Positions 32,952 through 39,873 of a stretch of DNA of 64,000 bases are shown here, piece after piece. Position 1 is the stretch's first letter, and each line of letters begins with the position of its first letter. Under the pieces are notes generated by a model. It saw only the letters and a program-made list of their open reading frames with translations, did no database searches and was not told the origin of the DNA. The position numbers were made by a program, and so were the translations under genes. Location: positions 1,603,534-1,667,533 of the forward strand of contig NZ_LR743508.1 in assembly GCF_902712855.1 (NCBI RefSeq). The letters are read 5' to 3'. Origin of the DNA: Variovorax paradoxus. Its GTDB lineage: Bacteria > Pseudomonadota > Gammaproteobacteria > Burkholderiales > Burkholderiaceae_C.

Positions 32952-33977
32952 ATGGACACCCTGCCCCTCTTCGCTTCCCACTCCGACGCCACCCATCGCA
33001 TGGCCTTCGACCGCTGGCTTGCGGACCAGCAGGCCTCGGGCGCCTTGCGGCAGGCGGGGTCGATGGCGGTCTACCGCGACATGTGGGGCAGCTTCACGGC
33101 GTGGTGCCTCGGCCAGGTGCCGGTGGTCGATCTCGAAACGCTCGACACGCGCGATCTCGAGGCCTTCCAGGCCGCGCGCTACGGCATGAAGTCGGCGGAC
33201 CAGTCGCTCTCGCCGCGCCATGCGCTGCGGCTGCTGCGTCTCATCGACCGCGTCCTTCGGCACCATGCGGCCCAAGCAGGCATGCCGCCGAACACCGCGG
33301 CGGCCGAATGGCTGCAGGCGCATCCAGACATCCGTTACGCGGAATCGGCGCAGGCCGATCCGTTGCCCGAATTCCTTTCCGTGAGCGAGGCACGTCGCCT
33401 GATCACCTTCCTGTCTGAAGTGCGCCCAAGGCCGGGGATGTCGGCATCACGCCGCGACGCCCACCGCGCGTTCACCTGGCAGCAATTACGCAACCGTACG
33501 GCGGTGGCATTGCAGCTCGGCGGCGGGCTCGCGCCGGGCGACGTGCGCGCCTTGAGCCTGCTTGCCCCGGTATCGTCCGGCGGCCGTGTCCGCGACCGGC
33601 CATGGAAGGTGGCGGTGCCCGGCAACGGCAACCTGCCGCCACGCGAGACCCCGATCGCGCCATGGGCCGGCGAGCTGCTGCAGCACTGGCTGCAGATCCG
33701 CGCGGAAGCCCGCATCGCCGGCGATCATCTCTTCACCTCGACGCTCAGCGGAAAGCCGTGGAGCAAGGAAGCGCACTACAAGGCTGCCAAGTCCGTGCTA
33801 GAGGAAGCGGGGCTCGATGCCGTGGAAGGCGGCTCCTTCAAGCTGCGGCACACCTTCGCGCTGCGGCAATTGCGCCGCGGCACGCCGGTCGACGAGGTCG
33901 CACGCTGGCTCGGGGTCGACCCTGAAGCGATGGGCAAGTACAGCAGGGTGGTCCTCGGCCCCGCCGACGTGGTCTGA
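32952..33977 (+). CDS. Tyrosine-recombinase-fold protein lacking most catalytic residues
   Basis: A 341-residue protein with N-terminal core-binding domain (SAM-like, about 10-115) and a C-terminal phage-integrase-like domain (about 140-335). The box II motif FKLRHTFALRQLRRG and the final Tyr in GKYSRVV are present. Compared with XerD, Arg I is Ala (GGLAPGDV instead of GLRxxE), the beta-turn Lys is not evident, the first His of HxxR is Phe, and the second His (LGH) is Val (WLGVDP). Only Arg II and Tyr remain. Either it uses unusual chemistry or it has become a DNA-binding regulator. ATG at 32952 has no ribosome site and lies 3 bp after an inverted repeat arm. No mobile element borders are seen. 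Confidence 0.85.
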   Translation: MDTLPLFASHSDATHRMAFDRWLADQQASGALRQAGSMAVYRDMWGSFTAWCLGQVPVVDLETLDTRDLEAFQAARYGMKSADQSLSPRHALRLLRLIDRVLRHHAAQAGMPPNTAAAEWLQAHPDIRYAESAQADPLPEFLSVSEARRLITFLSEVRPRPGMSASRRDAHRAFTWQQLRNRTAVALQLGGGLAPGDVRALSLLAPVSSGGRVRDRPWKVAVPGNGNLPPRETPIAPWAGELLQHWLQIRAEARIAGDHLFTSTLSGKPWSKEAHYKAAKSVLEEAGLDAVEGGSFKLRHTFALRQLRRGTPVDEVARWLGVDPEAMGKYSRVVLGPADVV

Positions 33978-33978
33978 A

Positions 33979-33991
33979 CGCCCTTTGGGCG
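33979..33991 (+). terminator. Short hairpin after the recombinase-like gene
   Basis: CGCCC-TTT-GGGCG followed by CTCTTCCT directly after the stop. The stem is short and the tail is only partly T, so at best a weak terminator. Confidence 0.35.
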
Positions 33992-34071
33992 CTCTTCCTA
34001 CGCAGGCGCCCATGTGCCGACCGATAGGGTCATGGACTTCGAAACCACAGCTTGCCCCGCGGCACGGATCC

Positions 34072-34524
34072 ATGAAATTTTCTGCCCTGCTCTCCCGCAC
34101 CCTCCTGATCGCCGGCACCGTCGCACTCGGTGCGTGTGCGAGCAACTCCACCCCTTCGAGCACCGCATCGGGGATCGACAACCAGCCCGACCCGACGATC
34201 CTGCTCGTTCCGGTGCGCATCCAGGACCCGGCCCTGGCCTCGGGATGCTGGGCCCAGTTCTATTCGAAGCGCGACTTCCAGGGCGACGTCGCCACCCTGG
34301 TCGGCCCTGCGCAGGTGCAGAGCATGGACAAGGGCACCGCACGCCAGCTCAAGCGCGACATCGACAGCGTGAGCGTCGGACCGCGCGCCACGCTGCAGGT
34401 GTACGAACACGCCATGTTCAAGGACCGTACCGTCAGCTTTCCGGCCAACAGCCGCGAAGGCGGCCTGGTGCGCAAGCTGGGCTTCGGCGGACGCATCGAG
34501 GCATTGAAGCTTTCCTGCAGCTGA
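34072..34524 (+). CDS. Lipoprotein with beta/gamma-crystallin-like domain
   Basis: A 150-residue lipoprotein. Signal peptide and lipobox LLIAGTVALGACASN (Cys about 22), Ser/Thr-rich linker, then one crystallin-type domain: GCWAQFYSKRDFQGDVATLV, then DIDSVSVGPRATLQVYEHAM, FKDRTVSFPANS and a closing GGRIEALKLSC. The two Greek-key halves with an aromatic-rich first strand and Ser near each corner are typical of crystallin-fold proteins, some of which bind Ca or inhibit peptidases. It is predicted to be anchored in the outer or inner membrane facing the periplasm. ATG at 34072; the longer frame upstream is not supported. Confidence 0.8.
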   Translation: MKFSALLSRTLLIAGTVALGACASNSTPSSTASGIDNQPDPTILLVPVRIQDPALASGCWAQFYSKRDFQGDVATLVGPAQVQSMDKGTARQLKRDIDSVSVGPRATLQVYEHAMFKDRTVSFPANSREGGLVRKLGFGGRIEALKLSCS

Positions 34525-34595
34525 TCCGACGGCGCCGATGGCGCTGGTTGCGGCCAAGCAATGCAAGCTGGCACGAAGATCGCAATGCTGTCTTC

Positions 34596-34865
34596 ATGCT
34601 TACATCCGACCAGAAAGCCTGCATCCTGCGCAAGAACGGCTTCGCGGTGCCGGACGCGCCTGAAACCTCGCTCCTGACACCGGCGCAGCCGCCGGCATCG
34701 GGCGCTGCGATGCAGGCATGGCACCGCGCGATCGAAGCCCTTTTTGCGAGTTACGCCGCGGCCCGTGCCGCGAAGAGCCTGCGCGATGCGCAGGAAAAAA
34801 GCCAGCTGGAGCAGCTTCGCCAGATGGCAAGCACCGGCCCGAGGCTTCGAACACAGCGCGCCTGA
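34596..34865 (+). CDS. Small uncharacterised protein
   Basis: An 89-residue protein beginning MLTSDQKACILRKNGFAVPD, with a long predicted helix AMQAWHRAIEALFASYAAAR and a charged tail rich in Arg, Gln and Glu. Composition is that of a small helical cytoplasmic protein. No family is recognised. It is 71 bp after the crystallin lipoprotein gene and ends 10 bp before the stop of the convergent zeta-type kinase gene. A nearby in-frame start further up has poor protein character. Confidence 0.6.
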   Translation: MLTSDQKACILRKNGFAVPDAPETSLLTPAQPPASGAAMQAWHRAIEALFASYAAARAAKSLRDAQEKSQLEQLRQMASTGPRLRTQRA

Positions 34866-34875
34866 AGCGAGAGCG

Positions 34876-35523
34876 TCAGGCCTGCAGTTCGATGGCCGCC
34901 TGGACGATGGGGCGCGCCCAGGCGGGCGTGGCCGCCAACGCTTGTGCATCGTCCGGCTGGGGAAACACAAGGTGCCCCGCAGCCATCTCGAGCACCAGCA
35001 CCGGGTCTTCGATGTCGCCGCCTTGCGGGGCTTCGGCACTGTTGTCGAAGACCTGAAGGCGCGCCAGCTTCGGCAGCAGGTTGATCAGGTTGGCGCGCGA
35101 GGCCGTCCATCGCTCGCGGATCTTGGCCTCCGGAATGTCGTGGCCGCCACGCGCGACCCGTGCACGCACGCGCGCCATGTGCTGCTCGGGCGACGAGAGA
35201 CCGCAGAAGATCATCACCACATCGTGTGTGGCTGCCGCACCGGCCAGCAGCGTCGGAATGGTGTTGGCGCCCAGCGTGGTCTCGAACGCGTAGTTGTGCC
35301 CCTGGGCGATCGCCGCCTCGAGCCGCTCGCGGCCGAAGTTCCAGGCCCACGCATTCGCCTCTTCGGCAGTGAGACCGAGTTGCGCGACGAGTTCGCGCGC
35401 AAAGCTGTCGGGGTTGAACCAGCTCAGGCCGAGCTCGGTGACCAGTGCGCCACCCACTGAGCTCTTGCCGGCGCCGTTGACGCCGGCCAGCACCAGGATG
35501 AACGGGCGTTCAGCCGCCGCCAT
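34876..35523 (-). CDS. Zeta-toxin-type P-loop kinase (toxin of a TA pair)
   Basis: A 215-residue P-loop kinase of the zeta/PezT type. Walker A LAGVNGAGKSSVGGALVTEL (GVNGAGKS), DSFARELVAQ following FNPD, YAFETTLGANTIPTLLAGAA (the zeta motif where Glu-Thr contact the sugar substrate), and GGHDIPEAKIRERWTASRAN with the Arg pair of the lid. Zeta toxins phosphorylate UDP-GlcNAc and block cell-wall synthesis; related chromosomal kinases may have other substrates. ATG overlaps the stop of the upstream Phd-type gene (TGATG), the usual toxin-after-antitoxin arrangement. Confidence 0.85.
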   Translation of the reverse strand: MAAAERPFILVLAGVNGAGKSSVGGALVTELGLSWFNPDSFARELVAQLGLTAEEANAWAWNFGRERLEAAIAQGHNYAFETTLGANTIPTLLAGAAATHDVVMIFCGLSSPEQHMARVRARVARGGHDIPEAKIRERWTASRANLINLLPKLARLQVFDNSAEAPQGGDIEDPVLVLEMAAGHLVFPQPDDAQALAATPAWARPIVQAAIELQA

Positions 35524-35870
35524 CAGAAGGTTTCACCCGCCTTGGGGCGGTGCCCCAGCTTGCCCTTGGCCGCGAAAAGACCGCCGACCTTTTGCGCCGC
35601 ACCGGGCTGCTGCAGCACGTCCAGACGCGCATCGAAGCGACGGCCGAGTTCGTCGAGCACCGATTGCTCGCGCGCCTTCTGCGCCTGTGCATCTTCCACC
35701 AGCTGGTTGTAGGCTGCGGCGGTCAGCAGCACCATCTCGACCGTCGAATGGTTGGTCACGGCCACGCTGCCGGATTCCTGCACCTGGCGCACCACATCGC
35801 CCCAGCGGTTCTTGACGTGGGATGCGTTTTGACGCGGCAGTTCATCGAGGTTGCGCAGGATCGCGGACAT
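35523..35870 (-). CDS. Phd/YefM-type antitoxin
   Basis: A 115-residue protein with the Phd/YefM fold at the N-terminus: ASHVKNRWGDVVRQVQESGS, then VAVTNHSTVEMVLLTAAAYN, where an alpha helix packs on a beta hairpin that contacts DNA. The C-terminal half (from about 60) is a long charged helix and basic tail, expected to wrap the toxin. Strong site AGGAG before ATG 35870. It is followed at once by the zeta-type kinase gene. It likely represses its own promoter at 35891-35919, which has a palindrome on its -10 box. Confidence 0.82.
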   Translation of the reverse strand: MSAILRNLDELPRQNASHVKNRWGDVVRQVQESGSVAVTNHSTVEMVLLTAAAYNQLVEDAQAQKAREQSVLDELGRRFDARLDVLQQPGAAQKVGGLFAAKGKLGHRPKAGETF

Positions 35871-35887
35871 GGTAAGGCTCCTTTGGC

Positions 35888-35919
35888 GCCATTATGGCAA
35901 AAATGGCTAAATTAGACAA
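35888..35919 (-). promoter_or_regulatory. Antitoxin-toxin promoter with palindromic operator
   Basis: On the minus strand TTGTCT (35919-35914) and CATAAT (35896-35891) with a 17-nt spacer. The -10 box lies inside the palindrome GCCATAATGGC (35898-35888), and another GCCAT half site sits just upstream. This is the expected place for autorepression by a Phd-type antitoxin. Confidence 0.6.
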
Positions 35920-36060
35920 TTCAGCCAGGCGAAGTCCTTTCCGATGTCCGAACCGGGCCATTTCCCCACGTTGGGGTGCGGTGGCATCGCACACCCGGCC
36001 AACCGTGAAGACCTCAGTGTTTTTTCAACAAAGATCCAGCGAGGCGTGCATGCGAACGAG

Positions 36061-36297
36061 ATGCCCATCGAATACCTGCTCGAGATCGAACACTCGCCTT
36101 TTCCCCTTCGCGTCAAGCAGCCGGACGCGATCAAGTCCATCGCGGTCCTGAAGGCGGTCGGGTTGGTCGAGGCGGACATCTATCCGCCCCTGGACCTGTG
36201 TGCGCGCTTCGGCGACTACCAACTCGCCGTCGTGTCGGGCATCACGGCACGCGGCCGCGAAGAACTGGTGCGCGAATGGGGCGTGGCCGGCACCTGA
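36061..36297 (+). CDS. Small uncharacterised protein, family X member 3
   Basis: A 78-residue protein starting MPIEYLLEIEHSPFPLRVKQ. It has the family pattern of the products at 5036 and 15766: YLLEIEHSPFP, DAIKSIAVLKAVGLVEADIY, then YQLAVVSGITARGREELVRE. ATG at 36061 aligns with the beginning of the other members; an upstream in-frame ATG at 35944 would add 39 residues without resemblance. It is divergent from the antitoxin gene and alone on its strand. Function unknown; a winged-helix-like fold is guessed from the pattern. Confidence 0.7.
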   Translation: MPIEYLLEIEHSPFPLRVKQPDAIKSIAVLKAVGLVEADIYPPLDLCARFGDYQLAVVSGITARGREELVREWGVAGT

Positions 36298-36334
36298 ACC
36301 AAATGCCGCGCATCGATGCCGTCTTCCGGCCTTC

Positions 36335-37153
36335 TCAATAGACGTCGCGGCGGTAGCGGCCTTCGGCGATCAGGTCGTCCAGCGCAGCGCGACCCAGCAT
36401 GTCCTCGAGCACGGCATCGACGCCGGCGGCCATGCCCTCGAGGCTGCCGCAGACGAAGACCACCGCGCCTTCGCCGATCCAGCGGCGCACGTCGACGGCG
36501 GCGGCGCGCAGCAGGTCCTGCACATGGATCCGCTCGGGCTGGTCGCGCGAGAACGCGATGTCCACGCGCTCGAGACGGCCTTGTGCCTGCCAGTGACCGA
36601 CCTCTTCCGCGAAGAAGGCATCGTGCGCGCGTTGCCGTTCACCGAAGAGCAGCCAGTTGCGGTAGTGGCCGCGTTCCACGCGCGCGCGCAGGTGGCCGCG
36701 CAGGCCTGCATAACCGGAGCCGTTGCCGATGAAGATGCACGGGCGTGCGTCTTCCACCAGTTCGAAGGTGGGATTCGCAAGCAGGCGGAGTTCCACCTCC
36801 GCCCCTTCGGATGCATGCGCGGTGAGCCAGCCGGACACAAGGCCCAGGCCCGCGGCATGACGCGCCTGCCGCACCAGCAGCCTGAGATGGCCCTCGGTCT
36901 GCACCGAGGCGATCGAGTAGCGGCGCGCCGCTACCGCCGGGCCCGGCCGAAGTTCGACCAGCGCGCCCGAATGCCAGTTCGGCAGGGGCCCCTCTTTCGT
37001 GACGAGTTCGATCTCGTACGACGGTTGGCCCAGGCTGCCGGGATTGAGCAGGCGGCGCGCGGAGAGCGTCCATGTGTCGAAAGCATCGGCACCCGCCGGC
37101 TCGCCGAACGCTGCGCCCGGAAAGCGGCAGAGTATATTCAAGCGCCCGATCAC
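36335..37153 (-). CDS. FNR-type FAD/NAD(P)H reductase domain, probably 5'-truncated
   Basis: 272 residues that match the ferredoxin-NADP reductase part of CysJ-like flavoproteins. FAD motif VAARRYSIASVQTEG, NADP loops CIFIGNGSGYAGLRGHL and VFVCGSLEGMAAGVDAVL, and the C-terminal GRYRRDVY with the aromatic end that covers FAD. Homologous bacterial proteins usually have membrane helices and a flavodoxin domain before this part; here it begins a few residues before the conserved LSARRLLNPGSLGQ. The only start is GTG at 37153, 20 bp from the divergent GntR start and over its putative operator, leaving no room for a promoter. I suspect a remnant or a free-standing reductase with a misassigned start. 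Confidence 0.75.
   Translation of the reverse strand: MIGRLNILCRFPGAAFGEPAGADAFDTWTLSARRLLNPGSLGQPSYEIELVTKEGPLPNWHSGALVELRPGPAVAARRYSIASVQTEGHLRLLVRQARHAAGLGLVSGWLTAHASEGAEVELRLLANPTFELVEDARPCIFIGNGSGYAGLRGHLRARVERGHYRNWLLFGERQRAHDAFFAEEVGHWQAQGRLERVDIAFSRDQPERIHVQDLLRAAAVDVRRWIGEGAVVFVCGSLEGMAAGVDAVLEDMLGRAALDDLIAEGRYRRDVY
37133..37140. promoter_or_regulatory. GntR operator-like half site TATATTCA
   Basis: The 12 bp ending here match TGAATATATTCA (found at 37918-37929) in 10 of 12 positions. It lies 34 bp before the GntR start, consistent with autoregulation. Confidence 0.5.
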
Positions 37154-37173
37154 TCCTATTGCCGTTGCCCGCC

Positions 37174-37884
37174 ATGCCCCAGCCGACCACCCTCTCCCGC
37201 CGTCCGCGGACCGTCGCGGACACGAGCGACGACGGCCCGGGCGTGCGCACGGACACGTTGACGGCCCAGGCCTACCAGAAGCTGCGCCACGCGCTCATGA
37301 CCGGTGCCCTGCTGCCGGAACAGGTGCTGACCGTTCGCGACGTGGCCGACGAGTTCGGCGTCAGTCTCACGCCGGTGCGCGAGGCGGTGCAGCGGCTGGT
37401 GGTCGAGCAGGGGCTCGAGGTGTTGAACGGCCGCACCATCCGCGTGCCGCGGCTCGACATCGAGACCTACCGCGAGATCCTCAAGATCCGGATGGAACTC
37501 GAATGCCTCGCGGCCAAGGAAGCCGCGCCGCGGATCGCCAATGATGAAATCGAACGGCTGGACACCGTGATGCAGGCGCACCTTGCCGCCATCCAGGCTG
37601 GCGACGCGCACCAGACGCTGGTGAGAAACACCGATTTCCATCTTTCAATATATCGAGCCTCCAACCAGCCCATGCTGGTCCGCATCATCGAAGGCCTCTG
37701 GCTGCGCGTCGGGCCCACGCTGAACCTGCTGTTCCCGCAATACTGCGGCAGCCTCACAGGGCACGAGAACCACCTGGTGGCGATGGACGCGCTGCGCCGC
37801 CGCGACGGAGATGCCCTCGGACAGGCGATGCGCGACGACCTCACGCACGGCTCGCGCTTCCTGATCCGCCTGCTCAAACCCTGA
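37174..37884 (+). CDS. GntR-family (FCD/FadR-type) transcriptional regulator
   Basis: A 236-residue regulator. Winged helix at about 28-95 (LTAQAYQKLRHALMTGALLP, then FGVSLTPVREAVQRLVVEQG), and an all-helical FCD effector domain (about 100-230) with the metal/ligand His pattern seen in DFHLSIYRASNQP and GHENHLVAMDAL. It lies just upstream of a sulfonate-type ABC importer/PLP-lyase operon on the same strand, and both have a TATATTCA-containing site, so it most likely controls that operon and itself. ATG 37174 is the start that keeps the N-terminal winged helix. Confidence 0.92.
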   Translation: MPQPTTLSRRPRTVADTSDDGPGVRTDTLTAQAYQKLRHALMTGALLPEQVLTVRDVADEFGVSLTPVREAVQRLVVEQGLEVLNGRTIRVPRLDIETYREILKIRMELECLAAKEAAPRIANDEIERLDTVMQAHLAAIQAGDAHQTLVRNTDFHLSIYRASNQPMLVRIIEGLWLRVGPTLNLLFPQYCGSLTGHENHLVAMDALRRRDGDALGQAMRDDLTHGSRFLIRLLKP

Positions 37885-37889
37885 GGCTC

Positions 37890-37908
37890 ACCCGCATGGG
37901 CGGGTTTT
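37890..37908 (+). terminator. Terminator after the GntR gene
   Basis: ACCCGC-ATGG-GCGGGT stem of 6 bp followed by TTTT-GG, 6 bp after the stop. It separates the regulator from the importer operon, so each should have its own promoter. Confidence 0.55.
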
Positions 37909-37917
37909 GGAGCATTC

Positions 37918-37929
37918 TGAATATATTCA
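37918..37929. promoter_or_regulatory. Perfect palindrome TGAATATATTCA, likely GntR operator
   Basis: A 12-bp perfect palindrome between the GntR terminator and the importer operon. A closely similar 10/12 copy sits upstream of the GntR gene (ending 37140). FCD-type GntR regulators bind palindromes of this length. Confidence 0.6.
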
Positions 37930-37999
37930 ATCGCTTCTAGACTGCCGGCCAGGCCCGCCGCAAGGCGGCTTCACTCCCGTTCCAGGAAAGGCCGTCCGT

Positions 38000-39043
38000 A
38001 TGAAGCTGAATCTCTCGCGTCGCGAATTCCATCTCGCCGCCACCCACATGCTCCTTGCCTCGTCGGCGGGCGGTGCCTTGCTCGGCGCCACCGCGCCCGC
38101 CTTCGCGCAATCGCGCTCCGTGAAGCTCGGCACCTTCGGCGCCATCGACGCGCAGAACTACATCCGCGCCAAGAACATGTCGGCCAAGACCTTCGGCCAG
38201 GGCGTGAGCAGCGACTTCGTGACGGTGCGCGCGGGCTCCGAGGTGATCTCGGCCATGGCGGGCGGGAGCCTGGACATGTGCAACATCGGCTCCAGCCCGA
38301 TGATGGTCGGCTACGCGAACGGGCTGAAGGCCTCGATGGTCTACGTCTACAAGAACATCGTCGACAGCGAATGCCTCGTGGTGCAGGGCAACTCCGGCAT
38401 CACCACGGTGCAGGGGCTCAAGGGCAAGAAGATCGGCCTGCCGTTCAACACCTCGGTGCATTTCGCGGCCGTGGCGGCGCTCAAGTTCGCCGGGCTCGGG
38501 CTGTCCGACGTGCAGCTCATCAACATGCGCGCGGACCAGATCGCCTCGGCCTGGCAGCGCCGCGAGATCGACGCCAGCTACATCTGGGTGCCGGTGCTGC
38601 CGCGCCTGACCGAGGACGGCGGCAAGATCATCTTCAAGACCGGCGACCTGAACCAGAAGAACCTGCTGATCTTCGACGGCCTGCTGGTGCGCGACGAATT
38701 CAAGCAGAAGTCGCCCGACCTGGTGCTGGCCTTCCTGAAGGACTACGAACAGATCGCGCGCAGCTTCAAGCAGGACCCGAAGGACGCGGTCGACACGATG
38801 ACGAAGTTCCTCAACGTCGACGAAGCCACCGTGATGCGCTCGCTCAACACCTTCTATCCGGTGCCCGCGAACGAGCAGCTCAGCAGCCGCTGGATGGGCA
38901 AGCCGGGCGAGAAGGACACCGGCGTGCTCAAGACGCTGCAGACGCAGGCGCAGTTCCTCTTCGAGTCGGGCCAGATCTCCGCGATGCCCAAGGACATCGG
39001 CGGCCTTGTCGACTCGAGCTTCGTCGCCAAGATGGCCGGCTGA
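38000..39043 (+). CDS. ABC importer substrate-binding protein, sulfonate/taurine/nitrate type (SsuA/TauA-like)
   Basis: A 347-residue periplasmic binding protein. The signal has a twin-arginine motif SRREFHLAATHMLLASSAGG and cleavage after AFA-QSR, so Tat export is likely. The mature protein starts SVKLGTFGAIDAQNYIRAKN and has VTVRAGSEVISAMAGGSLDM, then LKGKKIGLPFNTSVHFAAVA, the pattern of TauA/NMT1-like receptors. First gene of an operon with ATPase, permease and a PLP-dependent lyase. The ligand is unknown; the enzyme suggests an amino compound, perhaps an amino-sulfonate or amino acid. ATG at 38000. Confidence 0.9.
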   Translation: MKLNLSRREFHLAATHMLLASSAGGALLGATAPAFAQSRSVKLGTFGAIDAQNYIRAKNMSAKTFGQGVSSDFVTVRAGSEVISAMAGGSLDMCNIGSSPMMVGYANGLKASMVYVYKNIVDSECLVVQGNSGITTVQGLKGKKIGLPFNTSVHFAAVAALKFAGLGLSDVQLINMRADQIASAWQRREIDASYIWVPVLPRLTEDGGKIIFKTGDLNQKNLLIFDGLLVRDEFKQKSPDLVLAFLKDYEQIARSFKQDPKDAVDTMTKFLNVDEATVMRSLNTFYPVPANEQLSSRWMGKPGEKDTGVLKTLQTQAQFLFESGQISAMPKDIGGLVDSSFVAKMAG

Positions 39044-39048
39044 CGCGC

Positions 39049-39873
39049 ATGGCGACAGCAGACGGCACCGGCCGCCCGCCCAAGGTGCGCTTCGAGCAGG
39101 TCAGCAAGCGTTTCGGCCAAGGGGCCGACGCTGTGCAGGCGCTCGAACCCCTGTCGCTCGATATCGCGCAAGGCGAATTCACCTGCCTGCTCGGCCCCTC
39201 GGGCTGCGGCAAGAGCACGTTGCTGAACATCCTCGCGGGTTTCGAGCAGCCGACCACCGGCCGGGTGCTGATGGACGAGCAGCCCGTTCGCGGCCCCGAT
39301 CCGCGGCGCGGCGTGGTGTTCCAGCAAGGCGCGCTCTTCACCTGGATGAACGTCCACGACAACGTGGCCTTCGGTCCGCTGGCCACCGGCAAGCCCGCGG
39401 CCGAGGCGTCGCGCATCGCGGCGCGCTATCTCGAGATGGTCGGGCTCACCGCCTTCGCCCGGCGCTACCCCTACGAACTCTCGGGCGGCATGCAGCAGCG
39501 CGTGGGCATCGCACGGGCGCTGGCCAACGACCCCGAGATCCTGCTGATGGACGAACCCTTCGCCGCGCTCGACGCGCAGACGCGCGAGCTGCTGCAGGAG
39601 GAGATCCGTCGTATCTGGCAGGACACGCGCAAGACGGTGCTGTGGATCACGCACAGCATCGACGAGGCTCTTTTCCTCGCGACCCACGTGGTCGTGATGT
39701 CGGCGCGTCCCGGGCGCATCAAGGCCGGCTTTCGACCCGGCTTCGCGCAGAGCGCCGACCCCGCCGTGGTCGCCAGCCCCGAATTCGCCCGCATGAAGGC
39801 GCAGATCTTCGGCCTGCTGCGCGAGGAGGCGCTGGCGGCACAGCAGCAGGAAAGCCAGGTGAACGAACGATGA
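39049..39873 (+). CDS. ABC importer ATPase, SsuB/TauB type
   Basis: A 274-residue nucleotide-binding protein of the inner-membrane importer. Walker A LGPSGCGKSTLLNILAG, Q-loop GVVFQQGALFTWMNV, signature LSGGMQQRVGIARAL, Walker B EILLMDEPFAALDAQTR, H-loop WITHSIDEAL. Its start lies 5 bp after the binding-protein stop, and its end overlaps the permease start (ATGA). Confidence 0.95.
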   Translation: MATADGTGRPPKVRFEQVSKRFGQGADAVQALEPLSLDIAQGEFTCLLGPSGCGKSTLLNILAGFEQPTTGRVLMDEQPVRGPDPRRGVVFQQGALFTWMNVHDNVAFGPLATGKPAAEASRIAARYLEMVGLTAFARRYPYELSGGMQQRVGIARALANDPEILLMDEPFAALDAQTRELLQEEIRRIWQDTRKTVLWITHSIDEALFLATHVVVMSARPGRIKAGFRPGFAQSADPAVVASPEFARMKAQIFGLLREEALAAQQQESQVNER

